Part shown: piece after piece, positions 62,251-64,000 of the stretch | How positions within the stretch are numbered: position 1 is the first letter of the stretch | How the letters are laid out: each line of letters starts with the position of its first letter | From: Prorocentrum cordatum | Lineage: Eukaryota > Sar > Dinophyceae > Prorocentrales > Prorocentraceae | Length of the DNA stretch: 64,000 bases | NCBI GenBank assembly: GCA_963575745.1 | Contig: CAUYUJ010002079.1 | Location: 1 to 64,000 of the forward strand | Direction of reading: 5' to 3' | Notes under the pieces: model-generated | The model's input: the letters and a program-made list of their open reading frames with translations, nothing else | Told to the model about the DNA's origin: nothing | Database searches by the model: none | Made by a program: the position numbers and the translations under genes

Positions 62251-62692
62251 GGAATATCTTTCAAATCTTAGCAAAACCGACCCAAAGTCACCACATTGTC
62301 TCTTTTGGTCGGGTCGACCAACTAGCTCCAGCCGCGCCGCAATTCCTCTCGCTCATCGACGCCGGAGAACTCTACGAGGTACTAGCTCTCCAGCGCGCCG
62401 GAATTACTCTTAAGCTTCCAGCAATAACTTGCTAAGGGAAGCTCTACGAGTTACTCCACCCCGCGCCGGAATTCCTCTAGCTCATCGATGCCGAAGAGCT
62501 CTACGAGGAACAAGCTGCGCCCCGCGCCGGAATTCCTCTAGCTCATCGATGCCGAAGAGCTGCACGAGGTAAACCGACGCCAGGTTGTGACTTGATAGCG
62601 TCCAAAACCCGCAGAGCGACTGGCGCCGGTTGTCAAGCAACTTTTCACCGACCGAAATTTATCACATCTTCTTTTCTGGTCGGGTCGACCAA
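62251..62692 (+). mobile_element. B/C body fragment and stacked right ends
   Basis: AATATCTTTCAAATC to GGTCGACCAAC, then right ends at about 62381 (GAGGTA), 62454 (GAGTTA), 62513 and 62572 (GAGGTA-like), a short head remnant (CTGGCGCCGG) near 62620 and another GGTCGGGTCGACC. Confidence 0.55.
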
Positions 62693-63854
62693 CTGGGCGC
62701 CGGCGGTTTACCGCCGGGGGACTCGTAGAGCCTCCTGACAACATATACTGTCGAAAAAAATTACACTGAACAAATAGTTTTTCAGCCCAAGCAATGTCAG
62801 ACCTCTCCGATGTAACAGCCGAACGCCCCCGATGCTTCTGGATTGTCTTCTGTGCGAGCTCTGCAGCTCTCCTACAGCCCGAGTTACGTGCGTAAATCGA
62901 CAGCACCTCTCAAGATAACTCGAACAAAAAACAAATAGTTTCGCAAACCTAGCTCGAGTATCAAACCGAGTTCAGACCTCTGCATGCGACAGGCGGATGC
63001 GTCTGATGTCTCTGAATCGATTCCTGTGATTACCAGCCCTGCAGCCGCCCTACAGCCCGCGTTAAGTGCAGGAAACCGACAGCACCTCTCAGGATGACTC
63101 GAACAATACGAATAGTTTCGCGGACCTAGTTCGGGCAGCAGACAGAGTTCGGAGCTCTGGATTCGAAAGGCGGACGCACCTGATGTCTCCGAATCGATTC
63201 CAGTGATTACCAGCCATGCAGCCCCCCCACAGCCCGAGTTGAGTGCAGAGAACCGACAACATCTCTCAAGATGACTCGAACAATACGAATAGTTTCGCGA
63301 TTCTAGATTGGGCAGCAGACCGAGTTCAGAGCTCTGGATTCAACAGACGAACGGCCACTGATGATTATGAATCGGTTTCTGTATGTATCAGCTCTGAAGC
63401 TGTCCTGTAGCTCGAGTTAAGTACAGAAAACCGAGAGCGCCTGTCAAGATGACTCGAATAATACGAATAGATTTGCGGACCTAGCTCGGCTAGCAGACCA
63501 AGTTCAGACCTCTGGGCTCAACAGGCGAACGCGGCTGATCATTCTGAATCGATTAGCTGTGTTTACCAGCTCTGTAGCTGTCACAAAGCTCGAGTTATCT
63601 TGAGAAAACCGGCAGCGCGTGACAAGATGACCCGAAACGGCCGATCCCGCCTGGACGCTTTTTGGCAGTAAAAGGTACCCAATCGAGCTGAGATCAAGAT
63701 GGCGAGCGGGAATAAGATCGAATATCACGGGAAAAATACTAGAGGTCTAACGAACGGTTGAATTTCGAGAACAAAATTTTCAACCGAGCAAAAGTCGTCA
63801 AAACGTCCGTCGAGATTTTTCTTGCCAACTAGCTCTCCAGCGCCCCGGAATTAC
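62693..63854 (+). mobile_element. Type A-prime element with a loop-deleted hairpin
   Basis: The head reads CGGCGGTTTACCGCCG: both stem halves are kept but the whole 14-nt loop is gone. ~178-bp units and the right-end module follow to GGAATTA, where a C head enters at about 63855. Confidence 0.65.
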
Positions 63855-64000
63855 TAGGAACCGGCGGTAAACCGTCAACCAGGTTACCGCCGGGACCCTC
63901 GTAGAGCTCTTTTCTCACAGGACGCTCCTCGGTAAGAATGAAGAAAGCGTCTCGAGCAAGACCTGAGAAACTCGAAAAATCACGATTTTCTGTTTTTATC
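63855..64000 (+). mobile_element. Type C element, cut by the window edge
   Basis: GGAACCGGCGGTAAACC...GGTTACCGCC, arm CCTCGTAGAGCTC and the start of a C body. Its 3' end is outside the window. Confidence 0.65.

Larger units (their letters stand above)
9990..63600 (+). repeat. ~178-bp tandem repeat units inside type A elements
   Basis: A degenerate unit recurs at about 178 bp (for example 10493, 10671, 10849, 11026). Landmarks in order are GAATACGAATAGTTTCGCGG, a CTCGAGTAGCAGACCGAG segment, GATGATTCTGAATCG, then a hairpin CTGTAG-5 nt-CTACAG and GACAGCACCTGTCAAGA. Arrays of 2-8 units occur at about 9990-11190, 11560-12610, 15985-16955, 24650-25935, 25990-27255, 29160-30750, 31190-32210, 32270-33520, 34120-35360, 38040-38735, 39720-40275, 40510-41620, 43370-44165, 44975-46925, 52980-54005, 55640-56480, 57490-58735, 59715-60740, 61120-61960 and 62760-63600. 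The short open frames in them are repeat by-products. Confidence 0.85.
9912..63920 (+). repeat. Left-end hairpin module of the A/B/C elements (about 48 copies)
   Basis: Heads begin (CTGG or variant) at 9912, 11488, 12730, 17345, 25941, 27783, 31127, 32215, 34059, 35590, 37394, 40436, 42178, 42352, 43274, 44169, 44415, 44687, 44963, 45676, 47152, 47653, 50951, 51338, 51757, 52097, 52380, 52838, 54208, 54425, 54864, 55200, 55554, 56857, 57402, 57786, 58959, 59293, 59633, 61045, 62693 and about 63855. Interrupted heads resume at 15941, 24621, 29126, 38020 and 42634; one inverted head is at 39034. Type A and C stems are CCGGCGGTAA/TTACCGCCGG, type B stems CCGGCGGTGA/TCACCGCCGG. The loop varies (ACCTTGG, ACCTTTC, ACCTGG, ACCAGG) while the stem is kept. 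Confidence 0.85.
9721..64000. mobile_element. 54-kb nested array of hairpin-ended, Helitron-like non-autonomous elements
   Basis: The entire stretch is built from three related non-coding element types (A, B, C) inserted into one another. Common plan on the plus strand: CTGG; a 10-bp-stem hairpin; an inverted-repeat arm; the body; the partner arm; TA. At least a dozen insertions can be excised on paper to regenerate the interrupted element exactly. The left junction always follows an A. On the minus strand the order is 5' arm, body, subterminal arm, hairpin, then a CCAG end followed by T. That resembles Helentron/HINE-type elements with asymmetric inverted repeats, although the canonical TC and CTRR ends are absent. 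No transposase or Rep/helicase of the family lies in the window. Confidence 0.75.

Noticed and set aside
9721-64000. Tc1/mariner-type elements with TA target duplication, because all elements end in TA
   Set aside because: The left flank is A but usually not TA, and restored empty sites contain no TA duplication.
9721-64000. Organelle minicircle or bacterial origin for the array
   Set aside because: LINE-type retroelements, poly(A)-tailed insertions and relict spliced leaders in the same window indicate nuclear DNA. No organelle genes are seen.

Overview
This is eukaryotic, repeat-dominated nuclear DNA, most likely from a dinoflagellate. The best evidence is a retroposed mRNA copy at 5521-5990 (minus strand; a decayed sister lies at 2135-2596). 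Its 5' end carries a diverged copy of the dinoflagellate spliced leader, including the exact 12-mer TTTTGGCTCAAG, directly followed by a second truncated leader (TTTTGACTCAAG). Such tandem relict leaders are the known mark of recycled, trans-spliced dinoflagellate mRNAs. I see no tRNA, rRNA, CRISPR array or bacterial-type operon, and no confidently identified host gene.

Layout. 1-2056: two (CA)n microsatellites and unassigned GC-rich DNA. 2057-9718: a 3.4-kb segment present twice in tandem, each copy being a GC-rich retrogene followed by AT-rich low-complexity DNA; the second copy is interrupted by a 1.35-kb insertion made largely of a 107-bp minisatellite. 9721-64000: a 54-kb array of non-coding mobile elements inserted into one another. 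Each element starts (plus strand) with CTGG and a hairpin (stem CCGGCGGTAA/TTACCGCCGG or CCGGCGGTGA/TCACCGCCGG), then an inverted-repeat arm (ACTCGTAGAGCTTCC in type A, ACCTCGTAGAGCTC in types B and C). It ends with the matching arm and TA. Type A elements (1.2-1.6 kb) carry internal ~178-bp tandem repeats; B and C elements are about 350-400 bp. When an element is removed on paper the interrupted host element rejoins exactly, without a target duplication longer than one base, and an A always precedes the CTGG. Read on the minus strand the design (5' terminal arm, subterminal partner arm, 3' hairpin, constant flanking T) resembles non-autonomous Helitron/Helentron-like elements. No Rep/helicase for them is present.

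A second system uses the first. Non-LTR retroelements, all in minus orientation, have repeatedly inserted into the loop of that hairpin (near 12757, 17376, 27815, 37425, 42383 and a remnant at 39676). One (18766-24620) is almost full length: an ORF1 with a coiled coil, then an ORF2 with an apurinic-type endonuclease, a reverse transcriptase and an RNase H-like C-terminus, damaged by two frameshifts and one stop. Another (13086-15940) is 5'-truncated with a long open RT frame. Both RTs have WADN in place of the usual [FY]xDD box. In both, the RNase H motifs come in circularly permuted order (D...D, then D...E). Three further 3' fragments repeat parts of that C-terminal segment.

Other features are a poly(A)-tailed 2.7-kb insertion (48036-50752) with a PIF1-like helicase C-terminal fragment and a very homogeneous 90-bp minisatellite, a palindrome-centred repeat family (39230, 62000), and larger tandem duplications inside the array (about 24.6-31.1 kb versus 31.1-35.6 kb) that supply empty-site comparisons for the retroelement insertions.
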